This document shows positions 26,626-35,296 of a DNA stretch of 64,000 bases, piece by piece. The stretch is taken from NCBI GenBank assembly GCA_030583665.1, contig CP129469.1, positions 3,215,043 to 3,279,042 on the forward strand, in the 5' to 3' direction. The notes under the pieces are model-generated. The model was not told the DNA's origin, did no database searches, and saw nothing but the letters and a program-made list of their open reading frames with translations. A program made the translations under genes and the position numbers. The DNA comes from Candidatus Jettenia sp. AMX2 (GTDB lineage Bacteria; Planctomycetota; Brocadiia; Brocadiales; Brocadiaceae). Positions within the stretch are counted from its first letter, which is position 1. Each line of letters opens with the position of its first letter.

Positions 26626-28550
26626 ATGCTCTCCATTACCTGCAATATTTCATCTTTTACCATATCTCTAAACATGTTTCTAAATAAGTTTTTATTTTCC
26701 TCACTGAGGATGGTAAATTCACAACCAGTAAGGTTCCTGATAGCGTCTTTAAACCGGGTTGGGGTCACAAAACTTTCAAGAAGAAACTTCATCTGGGGGT
26801 TAATTACCTTCGTGAACGTGCCGTTCGCATTCCTTGTTATCAATAAATTCGCCATCTCTTCCTTAATATCACTCAGGCTTGATTCCGCGTTCTCTATCAG
26901 AGGTCTGATATCGAACCGGAAGGTTACAAAACGCTGACTTTGCGAGAGAATGCAGGACATATCTTCTGAAATATGTTGTGTTGACAAAGACCTTGGTGGC
27001 TGCATCCTTCTTACCTCCTCGAACGCGTAAAGATAATTTTTAAAGTCATCGATTACCATCTTCTCATGAGCGGTAAGCGAATCTCTTATTTCATCAATAA
27101 GACCTGCCAGGACACCATCCCATATGTGCCTGTTTCGTATGACATAAGCCATGAACGAGGAATCTATAGTAGCATCCCACCATTTATACCTTAAGACTAT
27201 TCTTTGCCACTCCCCGACGGATTCGAGAAGTTTTGCAAATCGTTCTATAACCTCGGAGGGACGCATGTTAATATTGTTATACAGGCAGCGGATTAAACTA
27301 TTGTAAGGGGATAAGAGTATCTGGGCAAGACCAAACGTATTATATCTTTGGAATTGTTGTAAATTAAAAGATGTGTTGTTAATCATGTCATAAGGCGGAT
27401 CCGGGTCGAAGACGTAGTTCTCCTTGCTGGCCTGTTTAAAAAGAGCCGTACCAGGCAGGACTTTTGTGTGAAAAATGCAGGGTGTCGCACCTAAAGACGT
27501 TACGTAATCATACGCTTCGTATACATCGGAAAGTGTATCTCCCGGAAGCCCTCCCATAATATGGATCAGAACCCTAATGCCTCTTTTAACAGAATACTCA
27601 ACATTTTCTCTAAACTTATTCATATTATTTACACGGCCGATGCCCTTAAGGGTTTTCTCCCGTATTGACTGCATTCCTGTTTCGATGTCTATCATATTAG
27701 CCTTAAGAGCTAGTTCGACCATTTCCGGGTCGAACAACTCCATACGCACCTCAGCCCCAAATCTTACCCTTGTCTCTTGACAATTATTTCTGGCAATGAA
27801 CTCAAGAATATTCCGCGCTCTTTCCCGATCGAAATTAAAGGTTGTATCGTAGAATTTAACATTCTTATATCCAGCCTTAAGAATAAACTCCAACTCTTCA
27901 AATATCCTTTCCCGGGAAAAACTCCTGATCTCTTTAAAACCACGCCCCTCGTTGCAATAATCACAAGAATAAGGGCAACCCCTGAAGGTTTCGATATGCA
28001 GGGCATGATATTTTGAACAATCTATAACCCCTGTCAGATAGGGCGAAGGAATAGAATTCATGTCGAGAAGCTGCCTTTCGGGATTTACTCTTACCTCTCC
28101 TTGGTGGCGCACCACAGTGCCGGGTATTTCAAAACAACATCCATCTTTAAGCACGACCTCCAATATTTCCGCAAAGGTCTGTTCTCCTTCGCCACATACA
28201 ATGATATCAACGAAAGGACTCGTCTTCATGACATCCTCCGCAATCGGGGTAATTTCCACCCCGCCGAGAACTATCTTTATATCCGGACTTATCTGCTTTA
28301 TGTACCTGCCAGCCTTTGTAACCGTCCTTAAACTTCCATGCATGACGTTGAATCCTACGATATAGGGCTTTTCCCGGAGAACATGTTCTGCTATGTATTC
28401 TGGCATTGTCAGAATGTCGTAATCTTGAATAACTATTTCAATCTCACCAGCAAGATGTGACAAAGACAGTACATAGGCCTTCAGATATGCAAGACCCATG
28501 GGAACATTCCCGCCGATGTTAAGACCTACAAGGATAATTTTGAGCTTCAT
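26622..28550 (-). CDS. B12-binding-domain radical SAM protein (643-codon frame)
   Basis: The start is ATG 28550 (MKLKIILVGLNIGG), 13 bp after the upstream stop; the open frame extends to 28700 inside the neighbour. Residues about 1-140 form a cobalamin-binding-like domain (VGFNVMHGSL, KIVLGGVEITP, VCGEGEQTFAEIL). The radical SAM cluster FRGCPYSCDYC (CX3CX2C) is near 185, followed by KNVKFYDTTFNFDRERA and HIMGGLPGDT. A long C-terminal DUF4080-like helical region completes it. Such enzymes catalyse methylations or difficult C-C/C-S chemistry. It lies in a five-gene run behind a repeat peptide gene, and the peptide is its likely substrate. Confidence 0.82.
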   Translation of the reverse strand: MKLKIILVGLNIGGNVPMGLAYLKAYVLSLSHLAGEIEIVIQDYDILTMPEYIAEHVLREKPYIVGFNVMHGSLRTVTKAGRYIKQISPDIKIVLGGVEITPIAEDVMKTSPFVDIIVCGEGEQTFAEILEVVLKDGCCFEIPGTVVRHQGEVRVNPERQLLDMNSIPSPYLTGVIDCSKYHALHIETFRGCPYSCDYCNEGRGFKEIRSFSRERIFEELEFILKAGYKNVKFYDTTFNFDRERARNILEFIARNNCQETRVRFGAEVRMELFDPEMVELALKANMIDIETGMQSIREKTLKGIGRVNNMNKFRENVEYSVKRGIRVLIHIMGGLPGDTLSDVYEAYDYVTSLGATPCIFHTKVLPGTALFKQASKENYVFDPDPPYDMINNTSFNLQQFQRYNTFGLAQILLSPYNSLIRCLYNNINMRPSEVIERFAKLLESVGEWQRIVLRYKWWDATIDSSFMAYVIRNRHIWDGVLAGLIDEIRDSLTAHEKMVIDDFKNYLYAFEEVRRMQPPRSLSTQHISEDMSCILSQSQRFVTFRFDIRPLIENAESSLSDIKEEMANLLITRNANGTFTKVINPQMKFLLESFVTPTRFKDAIRNLTGCEFTILSEENKNLFRNMFRDMVKDEILQVMESI

Positions 28551-28563
28551 ATGTTTTATCTGG

Positions 28564-30975
28564 CTAAAACCTCGAAAGAAAAAGAACCTCTTCCCTATAC
28601 AACATCCGCAGAAAATTTGATAAATGCTCCCATTGAAAATATTTACCGTATATCTGCTGGAGACTGGCCAGAAGCAATCGTATTCGTATTTCATTGCCAA
28701 TCATTGTCCAGATCAGTGCTCCGGTATGGTTTAATGCCACCACTTTCTCACGGGCCCTGTCTAAAAGGACATGCCTGTCACCTGAAATTCCGTGAAAGCT
28801 TATATCTTCGAAGGGAAGCAGAGAGGCCTCTATGATTTTGTCTTCCTTAAAATCAACCAATATTTCTTCACAATCCATGGTAATAACGCCAAGCTGTACG
28901 AGCCTGATAAGGTTTTTGTATAAGGAACGGTCTTCCTTTGCCAGACTTACATACCAATCGTTTGGACGCCCATCGCCTATTTTCTCAAGCAGCATTTTTT
29001 GCTTTTGCGTCAAACAAAAGACCCTGCCTTTTCTAAGATTGTATACGAACGCCGCATTATTCCGGGCATGATCAAAGGTTGTAAAATCATAGGCTACGTC
29101 CTTTATTTTGATCCATGGGGCAACCTTGATGATGTCTGCCTTATTGTCAAAGTTTGCGTCCCATATGCAAAAAGTTTTATCTTTTCTTCCGGAATGCAAT
29201 GACATTTCCTTGTAATTGGACCACCTGACAAAGGACTCTTCTTCTTTCTGAGGTGGGACGGGGATCATCCTGTTACAAAAAAAAATGCTCAATTTCTCTG
29301 CAAGTTCCGTGAATACATTTATCCCAGTGTATTTATCGAGCAACTGCTGCACATCTTCAGAGCTAAGACCTGAGGATACCTCGTATTTAAGATCCAGAGC
29401 CAGGTCATTGTTTTCGTCAGATGGTATGATCTTGACGCCGAATCTCTCAGGGTCCTTGTGGATAGGCGTTTCGCTTTCCATGCCAAAAGTGCTTAGTCCC
29501 TTCGTGCAGTAAGGGTTTTGATATTCGCTTTCGGCCATAGAAATAATTTCGTCCAAAAACGACAATGTCCGCATCGCCTCATCTGTAGTTTCCATAGGAA
29601 ATCCTAATATACAAAAAAGATGAAAGGATATCCCCTTTGAGAGACAACGCTTTAGTAACGGAATAATATCTTTTTCATTCACCCCTTTATTAATCAAATC
29701 CAGGATGCGCTGATTATAGGACTCCAGGCCGAATTGCAGCAACCTTGCGCCTGACTGCCACGCTTTTCCCAGGACTTCATCGTCAAAGCCCGGAATCAGC
29801 CTTGCCTCTCCGTACCATTTGATATCCAGGCCTTTTTCTATGATTGCCCCGGACATCTTCCTTACAAGCCCCGGAGAGAGAGATTCATCAACGAAGGTGA
29901 AGTATGAAGTACTATGCCTGTTTTGTAAGAATTCGATTTCTTCCACAATCCTTTGTGCCGAACGCGCTCTGAATTTTCCGCTTGCATCGGCAATCGTACA
30001 AAAGGTGCATTTGTTCCAGGGACAACTTCTGGACATATATGACGGTAAGACTAACTTTGGTAGAAAGTAACGGTTCAACGGAAATCCGGAAAAATCCGGA
30101 AATGGAGAGTTGTTTATATCCACGTTCCGGTTGTCTGTATAGCAAATATTTCCGTTTTCAGTATAACAGAGGTTACTGACTCTCTTTAGGTTGCCGCCGT
30201 CCTTTAGGGACTCAACTAACTCTACAATAGCATTTTCACCTTCCATCAAAATGATATAGTCAATAAAACCCTGGAAAGGGTGGGGTTCTTTCCATCTCTT
30301 CGCAATCCTGGTGAAAAAGTTTCCGCCAAAAACAATTTTAACGGAATCATCAAATGCTCTTTTGGTTTCTATAGCAAATGTAAGTGCCGCCATGAGTTGC
30401 CCCCTGTCTGCCACAGAAAGACCGACCAGGCCGTAACCATTCTTTTTAATTAGCGGTTTAACTATCTCCCCATAATATTCCGCAAATATATTGTTTTCAT
30501 TTGAATCTTTAACAAAATTCAGCAGTTCCCTTGAATTTGAAAATGAGAGTCCTTTAAAGGAGACCCCGTTAAAGTTGATTTTTAGTCCTTTAAAGCTTGA
30601 AGATACAAGGTTTACAGACGCACCTATTATATTACGGCTCCATTCGTAACATGCTGATTCTTGCAATGCTTCCATTGAGCGGTAGCGCTCTTTTGCTACG
30701 GTAATGGAATTGATAAGCTCTGGTCCCATAAATACTGCCATCTCGCGCATAGCGTTTTCCAGGGTCCCTTTTTCGGGTTTTCTGAGGATGCTTTCAGCCC
30801 TGCCCAGAGCGCGATGGAGATATTCCGGGGAGAGAATTCTGTCAAAAAAGTCGATGTTACAGTCCATTATATCAACTTCATTGCCGGACTTTCTCAGATT
30901 TGCAGCCAGAAGGGGGAGTGCTAAATAAGGAGCGTGAACATTCCACACCGGTGGAAAAAGAAGAAGGGTTTTCAT
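28564..30975 (-). CDS. B12-type radical SAM protein with PqqD-like C-terminal domain
   Basis: This 803-residue protein has an N-terminal LFPPVWNVHAPYLALPLLAANLRKSGNEV, the pattern of B12-binding radical SAM enzymes. GGNFFTRI and LMEGENAIVELVESL follow near 220-250. The cluster motif SRSCPWNKCTFC (CX4CX2C) is near 325 with FVDESLSPGLVRKM after it; HLFCILGFPMET is also characteristic. The last about 80 residues (SLLPFEDISFHG..., HVLLDRAREKVVALNHTGALIWTMI) look like a PqqD/RRE peptide-binding domain. This directly ties it to ribosomal peptide modification. It ends 8 bp downstream of the SPASM protein gene in the same operon. Confidence 0.82.
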   Translation of the reverse strand: MKTLLLFPPVWNVHAPYLALPLLAANLRKSGNEVDIMDCNIDFFDRILSPEYLHRALGRAESILRKPEKGTLENAMREMAVFMGPELINSITVAKERYRSMEALQESACYEWSRNIIGASVNLVSSSFKGLKINFNGVSFKGLSFSNSRELLNFVKDSNENNIFAEYYGEIVKPLIKKNGYGLVGLSVADRGQLMAALTFAIETKRAFDDSVKIVFGGNFFTRIAKRWKEPHPFQGFIDYIILMEGENAIVELVESLKDGGNLKRVSNLCYTENGNICYTDNRNVDINNSPFPDFSGFPLNRYFLPKLVLPSYMSRSCPWNKCTFCTIADASGKFRARSAQRIVEEIEFLQNRHSTSYFTFVDESLSPGLVRKMSGAIIEKGLDIKWYGEARLIPGFDDEVLGKAWQSGARLLQFGLESYNQRILDLINKGVNEKDIIPLLKRCLSKGISFHLFCILGFPMETTDEAMRTLSFLDEIISMAESEYQNPYCTKGLSTFGMESETPIHKDPERFGVKIIPSDENNDLALDLKYEVSSGLSSEDVQQLLDKYTGINVFTELAEKLSIFFCNRMIPVPPQKEEESFVRWSNYKEMSLHSGRKDKTFCIWDANFDNKADIIKVAPWIKIKDVAYDFTTFDHARNNAAFVYNLRKGRVFCLTQKQKMLLEKIGDGRPNDWYVSLAKEDRSLYKNLIRLVQLGVITMDCEEILVDFKEDKIIEASLLPFEDISFHGISGDRHVLLDRAREKVVALNHTGALIWTMIGNEIRIRLLLASLQQIYGKYFQWEHLSNFLRMLYREEVLFLSRF

Positions 30976-30983
30976 ATCGGCCT

Positions 30984-32258
30984 CTAATTTCGGTCAATGA
31001 GGTATAAATCTACGAATCCAATCCTTTGAAGCCGCTCAATAAAAAAAAGTGCAGCGTTTTTTTCCTCCATGGATTTACCTTTAAGAATAGAACTGAGCTT
31101 TGGCTCAGAAGACAACTCGTTCCACAACCGGAGACAGGTACCATCTATTGTTTCAGACTTTACCTGTGGGGATACGGAGGAATAAATTTGATGTATGCCT
31201 CTATCTTCCCTAACCTTTAAAAAAGGTAACTTTCTGATATGCGGATCGCTGGAAAGAAGGGTACTGCAGAGGGCACTTATACCACTCTCCTGCATGCCCT
31301 CATACTTGTCCTTGCTGTAGCCGAGACACCCACCCTGGCAACGGTTATTAAGGTAATAACGGCAGTCCCTGCATTCTTCAAAAAGAATATGATTGGCTTT
31401 ATAAACGCTCATCTTTGCAAAGAAAAACCTTTCCATTTCCTGCATATTTCTAAAAAAGGAAAGAGGCACCCGTTCCTGCTCCCGCTGTACCGGACATGCC
31501 TTTACGGTTAGATCAGGATTGACCTCTAAGGTCAATCCACAATATCCCCAGTTTACTACACTTAAAGACTCCCGTGATAAAAAACCCATATCTTCATCGC
31601 TAAAGATACAATAAGGCAAAGGACAATCTACATATGTTTTGATCCCTCTGGCGTTGAGCATTCTAAGAGACGACACCACTTTTCTGCCAATGTTTTTGAG
31701 TTCTTCTTTGACAATATGATGGGCTCTCTCGACGACAGGAAAAGCTAATGCCCAGCGAAGAGATTTTATTCCATACTTTTCTGTGTAATCAAGGAGAAAC
31801 GACATATCGAAATCTGGCGTGGAAACAACATAGCTGAGATCGAACTGTACGCCATTTAGAAACAGGTTCTGCAGGTTGTCGTGGAGCCGTTTTAACCTGG
31901 AACTGGTCTCATAGCGGGATTCCAGCACGTTTACAGATATGACGAATTTATTGGAATATTTTATGATAGGTTCTATGGCGGAAGGTTTGAACTCGCCATT
32001 GGTAAAAAGAATTACCTGGTGTATGAATGGATTCTCGCCCACGATTCTTACTATCTCGGCAAAACTGCGATGTAACGTTGGTTCACCCCCAACCATGTGC
32101 AATTTGTGTTCTCCGGATGTAACGATGAAATCTATGACGTGTAAAAAATTTTCCAGAGAAATCTCGGCTCCTCCGGAATTTTTTGCATTTTCCATGATTT
32201 TACTTTGATAACAGAAGGGGCATCTGCGGTTACAGACATTCGTTATGGCTATATTCAT
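30984..32258 (-). CDS. Radical SAM/SPASM peptide-modifying enzyme with PqqD-like tail
   Basis: The product has 424 residues from ATG 32258, which overlaps the upstream stop (ATGA). The frame extends nine codons further, but the coupled start gives MNIAITNVCNRRCPFCYQ with the CX3CX2C cluster at Cys9/13/16. KLHMVGGEPTLHRSF is the GGEP motif. C-terminal cysteines (GYCGLTLEVNPDLTVKACP, FEECRDCRYYLNNRCQGGCLGY) form SPASM auxiliary-cluster ligands at about 240-330. The final about 80 residues (EDRGIHQIYSSV..GTCLRLWNEL) resemble PqqD-like RRE domains. SPASM enzymes crosslink or epimerise RiPP precursors. Confidence 0.85.
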   Translation of the reverse strand: MNIAITNVCNRRCPFCYQSKIMENAKNSGGAEISLENFLHVIDFIVTSGEHKLHMVGGEPTLHRSFAEIVRIVGENPFIHQVILFTNGEFKPSAIEPIIKYSNKFVISVNVLESRYETSSRLKRLHDNLQNLFLNGVQFDLSYVVSTPDFDMSFLLDYTEKYGIKSLRWALAFPVVERAHHIVKEELKNIGRKVVSSLRMLNARGIKTYVDCPLPYCIFSDEDMGFLSRESLSVVNWGYCGLTLEVNPDLTVKACPVQREQERVPLSFFRNMQEMERFFFAKMSVYKANHILFEECRDCRYYLNNRCQGGCLGYSKDKYEGMQESGISALCSTLLSSDPHIRKLPFLKVREDRGIHQIYSSVSPQVKSETIDGTCLRLWNELSSEPKLSSILKGKSMEEKNAALFFIERLQRIGFVDLYLIDRN

Positions 32259-33511
32259 AAATTTCTCCACGTCTCCGACATCCACTCACGTAATGATGTT
32301 TGCATATTTGAAGATAAATCCCCGGAAGGTTCAAGGATAAGAAAACCACTTCGTTGCAGCATGTCTGCTATTACAAGAAAATCGTTCAAATATTTTTCTC
32401 CACAAAGGCGACAAACTTTATCAATTGCGTCGGAAAGCTTCCCGTGTTCTGAACAGAATTCCCATAAAAGAAAGGCAGTCCGGTTTAACTGCTGGGACGA
32501 TAGTGTTCGGTCTTCTTTAATAGACAGGATGCAGCAATCTTCCTTCTTTTTCACGCTTACATCGGAGTGGATTCTACAGGAAAGAAAGGACATAAGGTTT
32601 GGAAAAGAACTTATTGGATAATATCCGAATCTTTCTTCCTCATAGAGGGTTGGGCTATAAAAGTAGTTGGCGCTGCAGTAGCCTCTTTTCTTCAAATCGC
32701 AATTTTCACAAGCGCTAAATGCTGTGAATCTACGGGCAAGTTCATGTCTTCTAACCTTGTAAAAATTATTAATCTGTACGAATGTCATATTATTTTCTAC
32801 CGGAACAACTAGCGAACGCATTGGGCCATGCCACGGAAAGACTGCACCAGCCGTGTTGATAGCCAATATAATAGTGTCTCTTCTATAATCGTAATTGGGC
32901 AGGCATTCGCGCGCAAGCATACCAAGTTCGGATTCGGAGAAAAGACAAAAAGGGAGGGGACTTGTTATTTCGATTCGTAAATTTCGGTTTGCAAGCATTG
33001 AAACAAACTGTACCATCTTTTGTGCCTGAGGTCTTAATGCCTCTATGGAAAGGCTGCTTTGCAGGTTTTCCGTATTTGAAATAAACAACTTTATATGTGA
33101 GATATCCTGGTTATTGATCCAATCAAATAACGCCGTTGGATCAAAAGTTCTCTGAAGATCCAGGAATAGTGTTATACTGAACCTGTCGGAGGGCAATTTG
33201 TTTTCTTTCGGGTGAACGCAAGGCTCCATATGGGGGACCTCATGAGCAGATACATGACTGTCAACAAAAAGAGGGGTGGTAGTGTGTGACGGAATTAGTT
33301 CCGAACAGTTCGGCATGCAATAAAGGGTAATTTCTTCGAAGAACATGGAAGCGCGTTCGATTATGGAAGGAATGGTACATGTAATGGTGTTTCTTATATC
33401 CAAATGAAGGGACTTTAAGCCCTGGGCAGATAACTTTTGGAAATGGGTATCGATTTCGCCCTTTGAAAGCCTGGTAGATGGATTCTTTTCAATCTCATAA
33501 ATTAATTTCAT
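32255..33511 (-). CDS. Degenerate SPASM/PqqD-like paralogue lacking the radical SAM motif
   Basis: This 418-residue protein is clearly related to the next gene's product. SPLPFCLFSESELGMLAREC matches CPLPYCIFSDEDMGFLSRES, and FSACENCDLKKRGYCSANY matches its SPASM cysteines. The N-terminal CX3CX2C motif is missing, so no SAM cleavage is expected. The C-terminal region (DVSVKKKEDCCILSIKEDRTLSSQQLNRTAFLLWEFC) keeps the PqqD-like pattern. It may bind the precursor and present it to the active enzyme, with which it is translationally coupled. It starts 330 bp downstream of the peptide gene. Confidence 0.7.
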   Translation of the reverse strand: MKLIYEIEKNPSTRLSKGEIDTHFQKLSAQGLKSLHLDIRNTITCTIPSIIERASMFFEEITLYCMPNCSELIPSHTTTPLFVDSHVSAHEVPHMEPCVHPKENKLPSDRFSITLFLDLQRTFDPTALFDWINNQDISHIKLFISNTENLQSSLSIEALRPQAQKMVQFVSMLANRNLRIEITSPLPFCLFSESELGMLARECLPNYDYRRDTIILAINTAGAVFPWHGPMRSLVVPVENNMTFVQINNFYKVRRHELARRFTAFSACENCDLKKRGYCSANYFYSPTLYEEERFGYYPISSFPNLMSFLSCRIHSDVSVKKKEDCCILSIKEDRTLSSQQLNRTAFLLWEFCSEHGKLSDAIDKVCRLCGEKYLNDFLVIADMLQRSGFLILEPSGDLSSNMQTSLREWMSETWRNL

Positions 33512-33841
33512 GTAAGAAAATTATCAGCGCCGAATGCAATTTCATAGCATTTTTACATTTGGGTAAGATAAAATAAAGTTTTCACGGTCTAAACACATTT
33601 TAAGACGATTTCCTCTGGAAAAACAACTTCCTCTGCCGGAGGTGGACTTTCATTTAGAAAACCCTTTATTACTGCAACAACGCTGGCAATGCCGCCGTGT
33701 CGCATTATATGTTTTTACTTTTCAAAAACGTCCAACTTTCGACTTTTAAGCCGGGGGTTGATAAAAGTCGCTTGGAACACAGGCGGCTTTGCTGGCAAAG
33801 TTAAATGTGATACAGTAGTGATTTTAATTATATCTATTTAT
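33512..33841. other. Gap between repeat-peptide gene and modification genes
   Basis: 330 bp with no gene. It contains GCAATGCCGCCGTG and CTTTTCAAAAACG / CGACTTTTAAGC words but no clear terminator, so read-through transcription from the peptide gene into the modifying genes is possible. Confidence 0.4.
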
Positions 33842-34186
33842 CTATTCCATGCCCGTATACTTCTTGACCAGGTTATCCAGTGTGCCAGCAATACCTTGAG
33901 CAAATGGCTTTGAATAATCCACTTCAGAGGCTGCTTTATACTTCTTGGCAACATCTTCAATGGTTCCAGCTATATTTTTTGCCTCAGGAACGCTGATTTC
34001 CCCCATTGCATGGTACTTCTTAGCCAGATCTTGCAGAGTGCCTGCTATATTTTTTGCTGTAGGTCTCTGAAAATCCAGATCGGCAGCAGCTTTATATTTC
34101 TTGGCTAAATCATCAATAGCTCCGGCTATGGTTTCAGCTTTCGGTAAAGATATACCTTTTTCCTGTCTGTCACTTTTTTCCGCCAT
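33842..34186 (-). CDS. Tandem-repeat peptide, putative multi-core RiPP precursor
   Basis: The product has 114 residues from ATG 34186, with an ideal AAGGAG seven bases upstream; a TTG at 34192 is not needed. After a short charged leader (residues 1-13), four repeats follow, each with IAG(T/A)(I/L)xD/N(L/V)xKKY. IAG occurs at residues 20, 47, 72 and 99, and the KKY tyrosines at 31, 58, 83 and 110, spacings of 27, 25 and 27. Pro or acidic linkers separate units. It has no Cys and no signal peptide. It heads a co-directional run of two SPASM-type proteins, two B12-radical SAM proteins and an acetyltransferase. The invariant KKY tyrosines are the obvious candidate modification sites. It could instead be an amphipathic helical repeat protein, but the context favours a modified-peptide substrate. 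Confidence 0.7.
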   Translation of the reverse strand: MAEKSDRQEKGISLPKAETIAGAIDDLAKKYKAAADLDFQRPTAKNIAGTLQDLAKKYHAMGEISVPEAKNIAGTIEDVAKKYKAASEVDYSKPFAQGIAGTLDNLVKKYTGME

Positions 34187-34614
34187 TGTCAATCTCCTTA
34201 TATTTGCGATTTACGGGTTAACATATCATTTCACTTTCTTGTCAAAAATAGAGAAATAAGAAGAATCAAAGAACGAATTCCCTAGTATTATCAAAAAGGT
34301 TCTCTTGCCGGATCTACTGTAATTCATTATTTATTAGCAAGTGCATAATTATATCTTATACCTGATAAGATTAAATTTTTATTGGAATCTAACTTAAAAA
34401 AATTCGTATTACTACTATAGACTTCACTATTGGCTTTACGAAACGTAGTGGAGAAAATGTACACGAATGAAGGTAACAAACAAAATAAATGCCAAAGGGA
34501 AGAAATACTACAAAAATACACAAAATGGATCTTATACTACAAGCAAATATCAGCTTACAATATATTTCTCTCATAACGTCCATTAGCATTCGTTCTCTAA
34601 TATTAAGACAAAAG
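34187..34614. other. AT-rich upstream region of the peptide operon
   Basis: No convincing gene. A TTGACA hexamer on the minus strand (34245-34240) lies about 55 bp upstream of the peptide start without a good -10. The operon promoter is likely in this stretch. Confidence 0.4.
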
Positions 34615-34683
34615 TGTCCTATAGGACATTTTTGTCCTGAGATACTTTTGTCTCATGAGACAATTTTAAACACAAAATATCTC
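34615..34683. promoter_or_regulatory. Array of TGTC-N6-GACA palindromes and larger dyad
   Basis: TGTCCTATAGGACA (34615-34628) and TGTCTCATGAGACA (34649-34662) are perfect 14-bp palindromes with the same TGTC-N6-GACA frame, centres 34 bp apart, with a TGTCCTGA half-site between them at 34633. A larger dyad spans 34639-34683: GAGATA-(C)-TTTTGT at one end and ACAAAA-TATCTC at the other, around TCTCATGAGA. This looks like an operator cluster for a dimeric regulator. The nearest genes are the peptide operon (430 bp away) and the spl-like gene, both leftward or convergent, so the regulated gene is unclear. Confidence 0.5.
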
Positions 34684-34948
34684 AGAACAGAGAATCATTC
34701 TTTCTCTGAGCAATGTAGAATACCAAAAAATCTTTGGGCTGAACCTGTGGAGCGATCGAAAGAAGATTTGCCGGACAGGAATCACGCTTACCGGCAAGAA
34801 ATCAACTCCAGGAAATTGCGGACAGGGCGGTAGAATAGATACGGCGTACGAGAAGGATTCGATCAAAGGTAGAAGATACAGAATTGAACGAAGTACTGAA
34901 ATGAGTTAGCGAATAGCTTGCCTAACAACTACTGTATCGTTCGTTATT

Positions 34949-35069
34949 GTCATTGCGAGCGACAGCGAAGCAATCTTAAGGCTTTATAGCACAAGAGTTT
35001 GCTTCGTAGTTCCACTCCTCGCAATGACAAGTATACGGTCATTGCGAGCATAAGCGAAGCAATCTCTTA
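34949..35069. repeat. CATTGCGAG..CGAAGCAATC palindromic repeat cluster
   Basis: Contains GTCATTGCGAGCGACAGCGAAGCAATC, then an inverted CTCGCAATGAC, then a second GTCATTGCGAGCATAAGCG with GAAGCAATCTC, i.e. direct and inverted copies within 120 bp. Related words occur at 25737-25830. A dispersed intergenic repeat with no coding capacity. Confidence 0.7.
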
Positions 35070-35099
35070 TGGCCGGAATAGTTTTCTCATCGATTGAAG

Positions 35100-35193
35100 A
35101 TATAGCCAAAAGCTTTTGCTTTTCGAAAAATACCGTCTAAATCTCTGGTCTTTATTGGATTAAGCACCGAAAACCTGACTTGTTTGGCTATAT
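35100..35193. repeat. 94-bp MITE-like element, copy 2 (inverted)
   Basis: Same length and TIRs (ATATAGCCAAA / TTTGGCTATAT) as the copy at 2009-2102, in opposite orientation, with scattered interior substitutions. It sits in the gene-free interval beside the spl-like gene. Confidence 0.75.
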
Positions 35194-35296
35194 GTTCGGT
35201 TTGATACTTTGAGTACTATAGATCGGGTTGAACGTCCCAATATACCTGGATTCCGAAGATTATTCTTTTGTCGAAAAAATTAACGTCTCTTATCTT

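Larger units (their letters stand above)
34684..35296. other. Gene-free interval with CATTGCGAG repeats and a MITE
   Basis: Frames here lack ribosome-binding sites and family features. The interval holds a cluster of CATTGCGAGC..GAAGCAATC palindromic repeats (34949-35069) and the second 94-bp MITE (35100-35193). Confidence 0.55.

Noticed and set aside
34615-34662. NifA-type upstream activating sites (TGT-N10-ACA)
   Set aside because: The palindromes are TGT-N8-ACA; spacing does not fit and no -24/-12 promoter lies nearby.
34489-34833. 114-codon plus frame over the palindrome array
   Set aside because: No ribosome-binding site, low-complexity composition and it reads straight through perfect palindromes; no recognisable family.
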